From Piezodorus guildinii (taxonomy: Eukaryota > Arthropoda > Insecta > Hemiptera > Pentatomidae), in contig CM041292.1 of assembly GCA_023052935.1 (NCBI GenBank), positions 199,632,299 through 199,696,298 of the forward strand: DNA of 64,000 bases. The letters are read 5' to 3'. The notes under the pieces were generated by a model. The model saw only the letters and a program-made list of their open reading frames with translations, had not been told where the DNA came from and searched no databases. Shown piece by piece: positions 25,572 to 37,054 of the stretch (position 1 is the first letter of the stretch; each line of letters begins with the position of its first letter). The translations under genes were made by a program, and so were the position numbers.

Positions 25572-26118
25572 TCTAGTGCGGGCAACACACGATTTTCACT
25601 TACCACGATTAGTAAAATCAATTTAAAAGTTATTAAATAAATACAGAGTTAAAACAAGTTTAAAGAATTAGATTCAGTTTCGTTAGAAACAGATGTTTTA
25701 GATAAAATAATATTAGTCTATAAATTATTATCTACAATAATCACTTAAAATTATGCCCTTTTTATCTTTCTGCGTTACAGCTTTGTATATAACATAACAA
25801 TTTTTCTAAAATCTTCAGCTTTCCAAAAAAATGCTTCGGTGCAAAATGCATGGTATAAAGTAGCTCTTTCGATCAGCCGATTTAAATGTAAAAACTGCAG
25901 TAAAATCTCGGGTATATAGTTGTTTTCAATATGAAATTTCAGTTTCTTAAGTATTTTCGTTTTCATGTTACATTTACTTAACACACAGAGAAAATTTGAG
26001 TTATTTAGACTCAAGAGACCCTAAAAAGTGTATTTCCATTAAAAACTGAAATTCGAAAATTTTCAAGATCGCAATATTTTCTCTTACTATATATTTCATA
26101 TATAGGTAAGTGAAAGTA
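25572..26118 (+). mobile_element. HINE-like element, copy 5, internally deleted
   Basis: Both ends are present (TCTAGTGCGGGCAACACACG and ATATAGGTAAGTGAAAGT), but only 547 bp remain. The middle ~350 bp found in copy 3 is absent around 25810. Confidence 0.9.
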
Positions 26119-26334
26119 AATAAAAAAAACGGGGAAGGATTAATGGAAAATAATCACATAATTTATGAGAAGTGTCAATGAGTACAAAAACTGACTTTGT
26201 TCCGTACTTCTACAATTTTTCTATTCTCTATGTTCTTACCAAAGTTGAATAATTTTAATGCCACAAGAATCAAGCACCAAAATTTAAAAAATATTAGATT
26301 AAAAAAATATTTATTAATATTTCTCCCAAGTTAT

Positions 26335-27209
26335 TACTTTAACTTACCTACCATACATATGAAATATATAGTAAGGGAAAGTATTGAGCTCATGAAAATT
26401 TTCGAGTTCCAGTTTTCAACGGAAATAAAAGTTTTAGGGTCCCCTGAGTCCATATGAATAAGTCCCGCAAAAAGGTCTGTGTGTGTGAGTCTGGTAACTC
26501 CCGGGCGAAAACTAAAAGTGCTATGAAACTGAGAGTTCATATTTAAGACAACTATACGCCCATAATGTTACAGAATCTTTTTCATCAAAATCAGCTGACC
26601 AGATGATCTTCTTTATACCATGCATTTTGCACCTTTTTACGATTTTCTCAAAAATGGCTCTAACGATTTTGATTAAACTCGCTATGTGGATGTAAAATTT
26701 ATTGGGCTTTAATTTTATGTAGGTTTCTTTCTGATTGAAATAGTCTGACAGGGCTTAAATGCCGATATTTCAAATTTTCTTGCTCCAAGTACCTTTAATT
26801 TTGTACATTCAAAGAGATTAACCATATCATTTTAATGAAATTGATGAAGGTCAGATAAATATACAAGTTGGACGAATTTCATGACCAACTAAAGGATAAA
26901 AGAGCAAAAATATTTTTATATGAAATTTTTGTTTGTTTTATAATAAGAACAGTAATTTAGAAGTATAATATATCATTAGAAACAGAAACATTTTAGAAAA
27001 GTTGTAAAAAGTAATATAAACTGACAAATAGGGAATAAACTTATTACTGATTAACAATTTAATTTAGTTATATTATTTAATCTAAATCATATGTTTCCAA
27101 TGAACATGAATACACGTTTTATTAAAATCAACAAAAAATATTTTTCAAATTGAAGTATATTTATTAGTTTTTAAGTTAATTTTAACAGTCGTGTGTTGCC
27201 CTCACCAGA
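26335..27209 (-). mobile_element. HINE-like element, copy 6
   Basis: Nearly full length in minus orientation. The hairpin end is at 26335-26385, a few GT units near 26480 represent the CA tract, and the 5' end CCAGA plus T-run is at 27209. Confidence 0.9.
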
Positions 27210-27229
27210 TTTTTTTTTTTTTTTTTTTT

Positions 27230-27316
27230 TGAAACACCTGAATGTATTTAAAAATTGTTTAATTGATCTTAACAACATAGGTAAAGTGAAAGTTGTGTGT
27301 TGCGTGCACCAAATTT
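27230..27316 (-). mobile_element. HINE-like 5'-end fragment
   Basis: AGGTAAAGTGAAAGTTGTGT followed by GTGCACCAAATTT is another family 5' end, lying just beyond the T-run of copy 6. It may be the remainder of an older copy into which copy 6 inserted. Confidence 0.75.
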
Positions 27317-29335
27317 TTAAAAATTATTTTTAACTAGAGGACTGCTGTGTGATGGAACAACATATAATAATCAAAACATGCATTTTGGATATAAAATATT
27401 TAATGCGAATTTTCGAAAATCAAGTGACACAAAGAAATTCGCTACATATTTTGTTTATAAACTGACGTTTTTAAACATTAATAAAATTTCCTATGCTCTG
27501 TGATGAACTGAGTGATGATTGAGAGGTTAAAGAAATATATAATGAAGTAAAAAAAATAAATAAACCTTACGAAAGATCTTGGTACAATATGAATGGAATT
27601 TTAATTGAGAATACCTCACCAACTCTTTTGGGTGGATTATACAAAAATATATATGTTTTTCTCATAATGTTTTTTTTAAAAAAGAAACCACTTATGGGAT
27701 TAGTGAATTGAGAGATATACAAAGAACAAGAAATATTAATGCATAGATTTCATTTATGAAATAATTTAGTTTTTGTAAACCTTTTTTGCACTTATTGTAA
27801 GTATGCAACTGTTATGTTAAAATTATAACAAATTTGGAAACTGAAACAGGATTAAATAAAGAATGATTATGTAACATAATGATGAATCTAATATTGTAAA
27901 AATAAATAAAAACTGCATTATCAGTATATGGTGTGATAAACCAACATAATTTAAATTAGTCATAAAATAGTTCACATAATTCATAATCTGAAAATCACAG
28001 TTTATGGGTAGGTCTAAAAATAATAAATAAACATATAATATTATTGAAAATAAAAGATCTAATATTGCTAAAATATAAATAATAAGAATTAAATTTTAAT
28101 AAGTGAAAACTCTACAGTAAATGGTCAATTCTCAAGGTTATTATGAAAATGAGAATGAAAAAATAAAAAATAATAACAATAAAACTGCTAAAACCTTGAA
28201 AATCAGTCTATAATAAGATATAATAGCTCAATAAGACATCATTACATTTTCAGTACCAAATAAATTTACTTATATTAAGTGTAAATTACAATTTAATATT
28301 GTTAAAAACATGTAATAAAATTGTAACTTATGAACATTATTATTACTTATTTAATTATATAATTAAAAAAATATTGATTTGCTAATTATGAAATGATATT
28401 GAATACTTTTTCAAGTCTAATGATAATATAAGGTCATTTTATGTTATTTTAATTTTACTTTCTCATGGTGTTATAGAAAATAAGGAAAATTTTAGCTTTG
28501 TTCATTCTTAAACTATCTATATATGAACTTTATAAGCTTAAAATATTGTAATTATCACATTTTTTATAATTTTTTGAGGAAAATTTGAGATGTATTAAAT
28601 AACCTGAAACATTTATAAATAAAAATAGAACAGAATTACTATCTACTTCATTCCTTTAGTTTATAATTTGACTCTATTACATATAGACAAATTTGCTATT
28701 AATATTTCCAAGTTCATTTGGCAGGGAGGAAATAAATTATAAAATTTCATAATTTTATAAATTGTTTACATAGCATCTTGATAGGAGGTTTTATCAGATA
28801 AAGAACCGCCATATATCCTGATTTCTCCCAGTCTTTCACACATATCTTCAATTTCATTATTGCTGACCTATATATAAGAATGCGGGAAAAATGAACAAGA
28901 CCTCATTTCAGAAAAATATTTTTTCATTAAAAAAAAATGTTAATACATTTTTTTTTTAGTTTATCTTTTGATTTTAAAAGATTTACTTGATTAATTTGGA
29001 TAATAAATAAATAAACAATTTATATTTTTTGTTTATTTATATCGTTTATCATTTTTTAACAATTAGTTAAGTAAATTGTTAATAAAATAAAACTCACATT
29101 AAAATCTCAATCTCTATCTGGAATAAGAGCACTTGAATAATTTTTCTGTTGTATTTTAAAAAAAATATTAAATAATTGTCACTAGATTACAACAAATTTT
29201 TCATCCTTTGTCCAACCCTTAAGTGAAGAATATTACTCTTTTGGCTATAAAACATAATGGGAATCGATCAGATTTTTTTTCTTTAATCAAAATACATTCC
29301 TTAGATTCTGAAGGAAAAAAGTTTTCTCTTGTTTC
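27317..29335. other. AT-rich DNA, nothing recognised
   Basis: About 2 kb with no plausible exon, repeat family or hairpin that I could identify. Confidence 0.45.
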
Positions 29336-29460
29336 TAATAGAGAGATACTCTTTATTAAACAAGTGATGATGCCCAACTTGATTAGGGTTGCTTTCATAC
29401 ACCATACTCATTTTTCTCATAGAAATATTTTAAAAACAACAAATTTTAACATATAATAAA
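29336..29460 (+). repeat. dispersed repeat, copy 2
   Basis: AGAGATACTCTTTATTAAAC and GATGCCCAACTTGATTAGG parallel the copy at 7385-7520. The unit type is unknown, possibly a LINE or SINE tail. Confidence 0.5.
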
Positions 29461-29574
29461 ATAAAATAAATATTGTTTAAAAATTAATTTTCTCTTTTTA
29501 TTCTTTTCTTGTTTGTCTATCATGGTGATCTAAATATATAAATAATTATATATTTAAAATAATGATTGAAAAAC

Positions 29575-29890
29575 TCCAGAAGGCATACACACTCACATGG
29601 TCACATTACAATAAGCAGTGGTATTACCAGAAGCACTGTAGGCGTCAGAAAGGACCACAATTGGAGCATCAGGCATCATAGAAACAGAAAAAGTAGAATG
29701 TAAAATTCTCAGTAAAATATCAGAACAGAGATGGCATTTGGATGAAAAGACCTACCAATTAGCTATACCACCACACTGACAGACTCACAGACATGATCAA
29801 AAAACACAGACTGACTTTCTATGAACACGTACAGATCATGGACAACACCAGACTTACAAATAGAATCTTTGATATAGTAGACGTTAAATA
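29575..29890 (+). pseudogene. degraded LINE C-terminal fragment
   Basis: The frame around 29650-29875 recovers the tract RLTDMIKKHRLTFYEHVQ and then TRLTNRIF. This matches the xITDTIRKRRLxFYGHVxRM / RLTKxIF pattern at the C-terminus of endonuclease-type LINE ORF2 proteins. Stops and frameshifts interrupt it. Confidence 0.65.
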
Positions 29891-30757
29891 AATAAAAATA
29901 TTTTAAGATCAAAAGATAAACTAAAATAAAATGTATAAACATTTTTTTTAATGAAAAAATATTTTTCTAAAATGAGGTCTTGTTCAGTATGCTGGGCATT
30001 CTAATGATATATGTTTTAGGGTCTCCGTTCCACCTCATTTTGAAGTTTTTGATACGCCTATTTTATTTAGATAATTTTTGCAGATCCCATGATTAGCCCT
30101 AATTCTAATATGTTTTTAGACCTCTTTACTTAGATTTGTATGTGAGAACCAGGATACTTTAAAAAATTTGGGGAAATGTAATTTTGTAAAACTGTCCAGA
30201 GGGATTCAGAATGAGAGAGGATACTAGGAGTTGGCGGGTACTTCTGGGAAATGAGTCACAGTAATGAAGGTAGGTTTCTCTCATAATTTAGGAAATATGG
30301 TTACTCCATGTTAGGTTTTGACAAAATCAAAAAGTTTTTTGGAATTCGATAGGAATTATTTTGAGGAGTAGAAAGGGATGAGGTTCCTCAACAGTATTCT
30401 TAATTTCATACACATTTCTGCTTTCTTGAACACACTTCTCTATCTTTCTCTTTACAAAATAATTAATCATTTTGTTTTAATTTTTCCATCATTACTGCAC
30501 AGACCATATATCCTGTATTATCAAGTCACAACTAACTTATAATCAATCTGTTAATTTAACAAAATAATACCTCTTTAAAGTCTCTTTTTTCATCTACAAT
30601 AACTCTTTATCAGACTTGGTAATTTCTGAGAGCCTGTTAATGTTCATCCCATTAATAAAGATCCAATATCTCATCTACTTATTATACCCCTCAAAGCCTC
30701 TTGAGTACAATCCCGAATTTCTTTGATGAGACCAATCAACTTCTAATATTGTTTTCA
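29891..30757. other. unassigned DNA
   Basis: No gene is recognised. A slightly GC-richer stretch at 29990-30280 may be further LINE debris but could not be aligned by eye. Confidence 0.35.
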
Positions 30758-31010
30758 TTTGTTTATTAATTTAATGTCACTTTTATGCTACTGTGGCTAA
30801 TTGGGCGATACAACAGTGGGAGTCCTAAATTTTGCCTATCTAAGTTTAATCAGAATACAGATCTTTAACGAGTACCTGACATTGTACAGACTCAGGACCT
30901 CCATTTTATGTACCTTCTGAAGGATGACATAACCAAGGATTTTTTCCTTGCATTAATAAACTTACATCACCTTTCAAGTTTTTGAACCCATGACGTAGAG
31001 AATATGGTTT
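30758..31010 (-). mobile_element. SINE family 2 copy
   Basis: Plus-strand reading has ATGCTACTGTGGCTAATTGG, CGAGTACCTGACATTGTACA and TTTTGAACCCATGAC (B-box region). It is moderately diverged. Confidence 0.78.
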
Positions 31011-31439
31011 TTAATCCAGATGATTGACACAATATACTCAAGTAAAATTATCAGTGACGCTCATGACCCTATAGCAGACAAAAAGTTAACTGCCATTAAA
31101 CAGTGATACTGCTTGGTTTGGGACTGGGTCTGGATATAGCAGAAAATTAATTATTTTGCTATACTTGCAGGTATCAATCCTAGGATTGGAACTCTTCATA
31201 TGTTGTGGTATATTAAAAAAAAGAAAATTTTTATGACTTTTCCACTTTTTTAAAAATTAAAAACACATATAATTATTCAAGAGTCCCATCAGTAGGCTTG
31301 TTTTTTTCCTCTCTTAATATATCCAAATAAATGGCATTTCTAATCAAACTTCCATCTCATTATTTCCATAGGATTCGAGCATATAATTTTTTTTTCAGCT
31401 CCTCCGTTAACGACCTACAAATATAAAATCTATTTCTTT
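31011..31439. other. unassigned DNA
   Basis: No gene or repeat family is recognised. Confidence 0.35.
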
Positions 31440-31970
31440 TTTTTTGCACAATTGGCCATCCAGGACCACGTGAATATCATTCTGTCTTCTTCACATCTTC
31501 TCTTTTCTCCAATATTCATAAGAAAGATAAGTAATAGGATTAAAGAGGCTCATTATGTGTATTTCATTCTATATAATACTGTCATTAGGAAAATTGTGAT
31601 AGAGAAAAACTTAAAATGACACATCTTTAAAGCTATTTATCTATCCACCCTTAAGTATGGGAGAGATATAGACAAAGACAAGCAGATTTAATGCTAGTAA
31701 TAAAGTAACACATTGAGGAGTGTTCAACTGAACCAGGAGGGATAGGATCAGAAATGAAAAGATTAGTGAGGACCTAGACAATGTCTTAGGTAAGACTCTA
31801 AGGATTCTCTATAGCGAAGCCAATTAAGATGGTCTGGGAATCTATGTCAGCTGGAATGTAGATTGACCCCCAGGAAATCCATGAAAGCCAAGGAAAGCAA
31901 TAGAGAAGACCAAGAATAACATGGAGGATTTAAAAAATATATATGTCTTTTGACATAAAGCCGGACCAAA
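31440..31970. pseudogene. degraded LINE debris
   Basis: At 31455-31530 the minus strand resembles the LINE tail seen at 32070. At 31800-31930 the plus strand reads a broken IRWSGNLCQLE-type tract, then RKSMKAKESNREDQE, like the WxGHVxRME...PGRxxRGRPxxxW ending of LINE ORF2. Both are heavily decayed. Confidence 0.45.
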
Positions 31971-32069
31971 AGAATACACTTTATTTCCATTAGAAACATC
32001 ACATATCAATTTATATTTTACCTATGGATTTTCAAGTTTCTGCAAAACAAAACGGCCTTAAAGACCACG

Positions 32070-32500
32070 CGAATATCACAAATTTAATGCTTCCTTTTCA
32101 TCTGTCTCCTCACCTCCCATAGGCCCCTCATGAGCTCTGCGTGCTAATCCTTTCTCTCCTCAGACCACGCAACACCTTTTCTGGAGCACATCTTTCATGC
32201 AAAAATCTTTATTCCCTTGAGCGCCTTCCTGCCCAAACAATCTTGGTCTCTTAGCCCCACTTGGTCCATATCATCCATAACTGTATCTCAGAATTCATCA
32301 TCACATGGCTATAGAACCTTAGCCTTCCCGCCCTAGCATCAGTTTCTAGATATGTGGTTTCCTTATATATTTCTTCATTTGACCTCAACCTTTATCCTTC
32401 AGGTGTTCTTCTAGGTCCGTATATTTTACTGAGAATTCTTTATATTTACCGAAGGCTCTCCAGGCTGGGAAGACAAGAGTTAATATTATCATAGATTAAT
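32070..32500 (-). pseudogene. LINE C-terminal fragment
   Basis: Minus strand, with frame changes: ILSKIYGPRRTPEG, RLRSNEEIYKETTYLETDAR, GRLRFYSHVMM, then LDDMDQVGLRDQD and a terminal SEERKDQHAEL-type basic tract. The order is that of the endonuclease-type LINE ORF2 C-terminus. It matches the family of the fragment at 29575-29890 but lies in the opposite orientation. Confidence 0.7.
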
Positions 32501-32804
32501 AGCTCTTTTTAATTTATAGTTTTTACAATTTTCGGTGGACTAAATCTCCAAGCTAGAGCAGAAAAAAGGCATGCACCTTAGGGACATGATACTAACACAA
32601 GGACCTTAGATGCATGGATCAGGCACCTCCATGCTAAAATGCACAATGGAGGAGGAAAAAGAAGGAATGGTTTGAATATATAAACATTTTATTTTATTAA
32701 GTTGCAAAATAAGGTTGTAGCATTTTTCAATATATCAATAAAAGAGGAAAGTAATAAGACTATATAACTTTTCAAATCAGTTTCCATTGGAAATACATGT
32801 TTTA

Positions 32805-33080
32805 TGTTTATTTCTTTAATGTCACTTTATGATAATGTGGTTAATCAGACGATGCTACAATGGGAGTCCTAAATTTTGCATATCCAGGTTCAATTAGGGT
32901 AGGGCTTTAACGAATATTTAACATCGCTCAGGAACCACCTTTTTACGTCCCCTCCGAAGGACAGCATAACTAAGGATTTTTTACTACCATCAGAAAATCC
33001 TAGGGCCACCAGCGGGTTAGAACCCGTGACCTTGGGAGTATAAGGCAGTTATGCTTGCCAATATGCTACAGGTGACCCTC
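32805..33080 (-). mobile_element. SINE family 2 copy
   Basis: Plus-strand reading has the TTTATTTCTTTAATGTCACT tail, CGTCCCCTCCGAAGGACAGC, and the head GGGTTAGAACCCGTGACCTT with GCTACAGGTGACCC at the 5' end. It is nearly full length. Confidence 0.88.
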
Positions 33081-33360
33081 TTAATGTTTATAGTCCTCTG
33101 AGTTCTATTAACAAAGACTCACAAAATGGTCTGTGTGTGGTCAGAGGCAGATTAAAGGACTTTTATGAAGGTTGGGAATAAACATGAAAGAATTCAATAA
33201 TATGGAAAGTTCAGGATTTTGGATGCATAACACAGTAACAAAGTTGTAGAAGTCAATGGAGAATGAGGAAAAACTCATAGAATTAAATTAATGTATCACT
33301 TAATAATTTCTAGATTATTAGTTTCACTTACATATATGAAATATATAGTAAGCGAAAGTT

Positions 33361-33648
33361 TGTTTGTTTATTTATTTAACGTAACTTTATGCTACTATGG
33401 CTAATCGGACGATGCAACAGTGGGAGTTCTAAATTTTGTCTATCCAGGTTTTATTAGAACAAGGATCTTTGACGAGTACCTGACATCGCACAGGCTCGGG
33501 ACCACCTTTTAACGTCCACTCCGAAGGACGGCATAGCTAAGGATTTTTTACTCCCATTAAAAAGTCCTAGGACCACCTGCGGGTTTGAACCCGTGACCTT
33601 TGGCATGGGAGGCTGTTATGCTAACCACCAAGCTACAAGTGATCCCAG
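33361..33648 (-). mobile_element. SINE family 2, near full length
   Basis: Minus-strand head GGGATCACTTGTAGCTTGGT, then GGTTAGCATAACAG and a B box GGGTTCAAACCC, followed by the ~200-bp body and an (AAAT)n tail. The head resembles a tRNA, with Gly-type features around the anticodon arm. It is inserted next to the hairpin end of a HINE-like copy. Confidence 0.9.
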
Positions 33649-34405
33649 AAGACTTTGTTAACATGGTGAAAGATCTTGACATGCATTTGAGAAGAACTAA
33701 TTAGCAAGATAATATTGGAGGGCAAAATCCTACAAGGGCTGCTGAGCCAATTAATAGTTTTAAAATTAAACTAAAATATTTTTTATTCTAAAACATTTTA
33801 TCTCTTAAGAATAATGCACAATAAGTATAGTTTGTCTGGCTTTAGCTACAAGTGATTCCAGTAAGCTAAAGTATTGCGATCGTGAAAATTTTCGAATTCT
33901 AGTTTTCAATGGAAATACACATTTTAGAGTCCCCTGAGTCTAATAACCAAATCATGCGAAAATAATAACCAAGTCACGCAAAAAGAATAACTCAGTCACG
34001 CAAAAAATATGTGGTAAATCTAACGCGAAAACGATAAGTTGTATAAAACTGAAATTTCATATTTTAAGAGCTCTATGCCTGAGATGTTACAGTGACTTTC
34101 CTCTCAAATTTGACCAAGCAGAAGAGCCACTTTATCTTATACCATGCATTTCGCACCTTTTTAGGATTTTCTCGAAAACGGCTCTAAGATTTGATTCAAC
34201 TCGCTATATCGATGTAAAATTGAATGGGCTTTGATGACAGAGCTTAAATGATAGTTTAGATTTTTTCCCTCTGAAGTATCTTCAATTATACAGATTCAAA
34301 AAAATTAACCATTTCATGTAGTTAGCAATGATAAAAAACGGCTAAATATATAATTGGATGAATTTGATAATCAACTGAAAGAGATAAGAGCTAAGTATTT
34401 TTATT

Positions 34406-35049
34406 TTCACTTACCTATATATGAAATATAGTAAGGGAAAGTATGGCAATTGTAAAAATTTTAGAATTCCAGTTTTAGAAATAAACGTTTTAGAGACCCT
34501 TGAGTCCAAAAAACAGCTCTGATGATTTTGATTAAATTCGCTATATCAATGCAAAACTTAATGGGCTTTAATGTGATGTCGGTTTCATTCCGCTTAAAAT
34601 AGTCTGACAGGGCTTAAATGCGAATGTTTTAAATTTTCTTCCTTTTAAGTACCTTTGATTTTGTAGATTTTAAATAATTAACCATATCACCTTGTTATAA
34701 TTGATAAATATATGATTTGAACAAATTTTTATATCAAAAGGAGAAAAGAGCGAACAAATATTTTTGATGCGATTTTTATTTTATTTTATTTTTTTTCCAT
34801 GAATGGATGGCATTGGCATACACTTTGTGCTTTTGAACATACTGAGGAATAGGGCATAAACTTATTATATGTAACAATTCCATAGTTTTATATTATTTAA
34901 TCTAAATCATATGTTTCCGATGAAATTTAATAAATTTTGATTAAAATTAACTTTAAACTGTTTTCAACTTTAGTTGTATGTATTTAATAGTTCTGAAATT
35001 CATTTTTACAGCCAAGGTAAGTGAAAGTCATGAGATGACTGCACCAGAT
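34406..35049 (-). mobile_element. HINE-like element, copy 8, nested
   Basis: A shortened copy with its hairpin end at 34406-34450 and 5' end CACCAGAT plus T-run at 35049. It is inserted into a T-run of copy 7, so it is the younger of the two. The CA tract and part of the body are deleted. Confidence 0.88.
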
Positions 35050-35349
35050 TTTTTTTTTTCAAACCTAAGAATAGTAATATACATGTATAATATACCGTTG
35101 GAAAGCTAAAGATTTTAGAAAAAACATTATCTTATACACAAAGTTGTAAAAGGTAATGGAGAGCGTTGAAAAGAGGATAAAATTAACTGATTGTTTTAGA
35201 TAACAATTTTATATTGTTAAATTACTAAAACATAAGTTTCCAACGAAACTAAACATCATTCTTTAAACCTTTCTGAAATCTATTTATTAGTTCTTTGATT
35301 GATTTTAACAACCAAGGTAAGTGAAAGTCGTGTGTTGCCTGCACCAGAT

Positions 35350-36935
35350 TTTATTTTGTGGATCTTTTTAAGTTAACGAGATAAATTTAAGATAACTTTT
35401 GCTAAAAAAAAATAATTTAAGCAGTATGACAAGAGAGTTTTTAAAAGATTTATTCAAATTAAATTACTTCTTTTCTGTCATTATCACAGTTATTTTTGTT
35501 TAATATAAAATTGTAGCTCTGAAGAATGCCCGTAAATGTAAACAAATTCTAAATATATTTTTATCTCACTGATAATACTGTTGATGCAGAATCAACAAAA
35601 TAGGAATAAACTGTCATGAACAATCCTTAACCCAACTAACGCAAATTTAGAATGGTTTCTTAAAAAAATTAATTTAAAAAATAGTCAAAAAGTGATATAT
35701 TTAACAAACATAATGACTGAAGAAACACACAGAAATAAGTGTAACATACAAAATCATCACAAATTTCTTCACCTTTGGTGATAGAAAAAAGCAAGTAATA
35801 TGGAGATATGAAAAATTAAAATATAACATTCATGGTTGAAATTGATTTCTTTATATATATAAATATTTCACATCGTTCATAAACAATTCATCATAACATG
35901 TCAATAAAATTCCCCGTCAAGATCTTATTATGGTACTTGTATAATCATATATCTATGCTTTTATGATATACACGTATATATGATATATACACGTACTCAT
36001 GATAATTAAGAATCTGTCAGCCCCAAATATAAATATAATTAGACTTTGAGTAACAGATCCTTAATTGATATAATTTAAAAAAAAAAAAATATCAAAAAGG
36101 CAGTCTCAAATTAGTTGGAAGATTAATAAATCCAATCTTAGAAAATAGTATATACAGGACAATATAATCTTAAAAAATTAGTATATTTTTGGAAATGATA
36201 ATTCATTTTTTTTCCTCTGAACTTATCTTACCTATCTAAATAGGACCATTTGGTTTAAGTATATCAGCCTTTTCAATAAAAATAACTCCATTCGAAATAA
36301 CCAGTATTAATACCAAGTTATTTATATAACTGCATCAAAGGAAAAAATAATCGCCTTAACTATATAAAAAAAAAATTAAGTTAAAAAAATTTATAAACGA
36401 CAATTATATCAACGATATTGTGATAATCTGTCCAAAATGCCTTCTGAATTGAACATAAATCTATTTTTAAAATAAGTGAAATTATTTCAATTAATAATTC
36501 CATAATCTTATTTAATTTTTTTAAACTTATTTTTTTATTACAAAAAAAAAAAACATATAGTCTCTAGCAGGATAGATCCTGGGTTTATCCATTGCTAGTT
36601 AAAAAATCTTCTAAACAAAAATAACAGACTAAAAGCACATATAAATAAAGTTTAAGAGACACCTTCACCATAATTTAATACTCATAACAAATATATATTT
36701 TTTAAAAATATGGTAACAAAGTGAAGTATCTTTTTAAACAAATTTTCTATTATCTGTTGATTTGGTTTACTTTTTGTTGAAATGCCCTCCCTTAGGCAAA
36801 CTTAACGCTATAATTACCAAGACTACACAAGTGCCTTTACAATAAATGAGGGTTATCATATTAAAAAAATTTTTAGTTTCTTCCTTTTTTTTTTCTTTTT
36901 TTGTTGTTTTGTTTTTGGAATACAATATATTCAAG
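35350..36935 (-). other. AT-rich DNA including PGRMC 3' UTR
   Basis: The minus strand downstream of the PGRMC stop lies here. The first AATAAA on that strand that I can place is at 36534-36539, giving a 3' UTR of about 400 nt. The rest (35350-36500) shows no gene. Confidence 0.4.
36534..36539 (-). promoter_or_regulatory. possible PGRMC poly(A) signal
   Basis: AATAAA on the minus strand about 400 nt past the stop. The AT-rich context makes chance matches common. Confidence 0.3.
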
Positions 36936-37054
36936 TTACTCCTCTTTTGGTTTTTCATTAACAGTCTCTTGATTTGTGGCTTCTTCCTCTTCATCGGAAT
37001 AGCTTGTCGGCTCTTGACCTGGCTTCAGAAGTTTGCCAATATAGTCGTACCGAT
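36936..37054 (-). CDS. PGRMC exon 3 and stop
   Basis: Acceptor TTCCACAG|ATCGG. Encodes [24 protein letters not shown] and an acidic/lysine tail, ending TAA at 36936-36938. The [12 protein letters not shown] tract is the family's conserved end of the haem domain. Confidence 0.93.

Larger units (their letters stand above)
33326..35349 (-). mobile_element. HINE-like element, copy 7, twice interrupted
   Basis: Minus orientation. The hairpin end is at 33326-33360 and the 5' end (CCAGA plus T-run) at 35349. A SINE family 2 copy and ~200 bp of other DNA separate the hairpin from the body, which resumes near 33860. A second HINE-like copy (34406-35049) splits the body. Sequence on either side of that insertion joins smoothly (T-run, then CAAACCTAAGAATAGTAATA). 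Confidence 0.8.
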
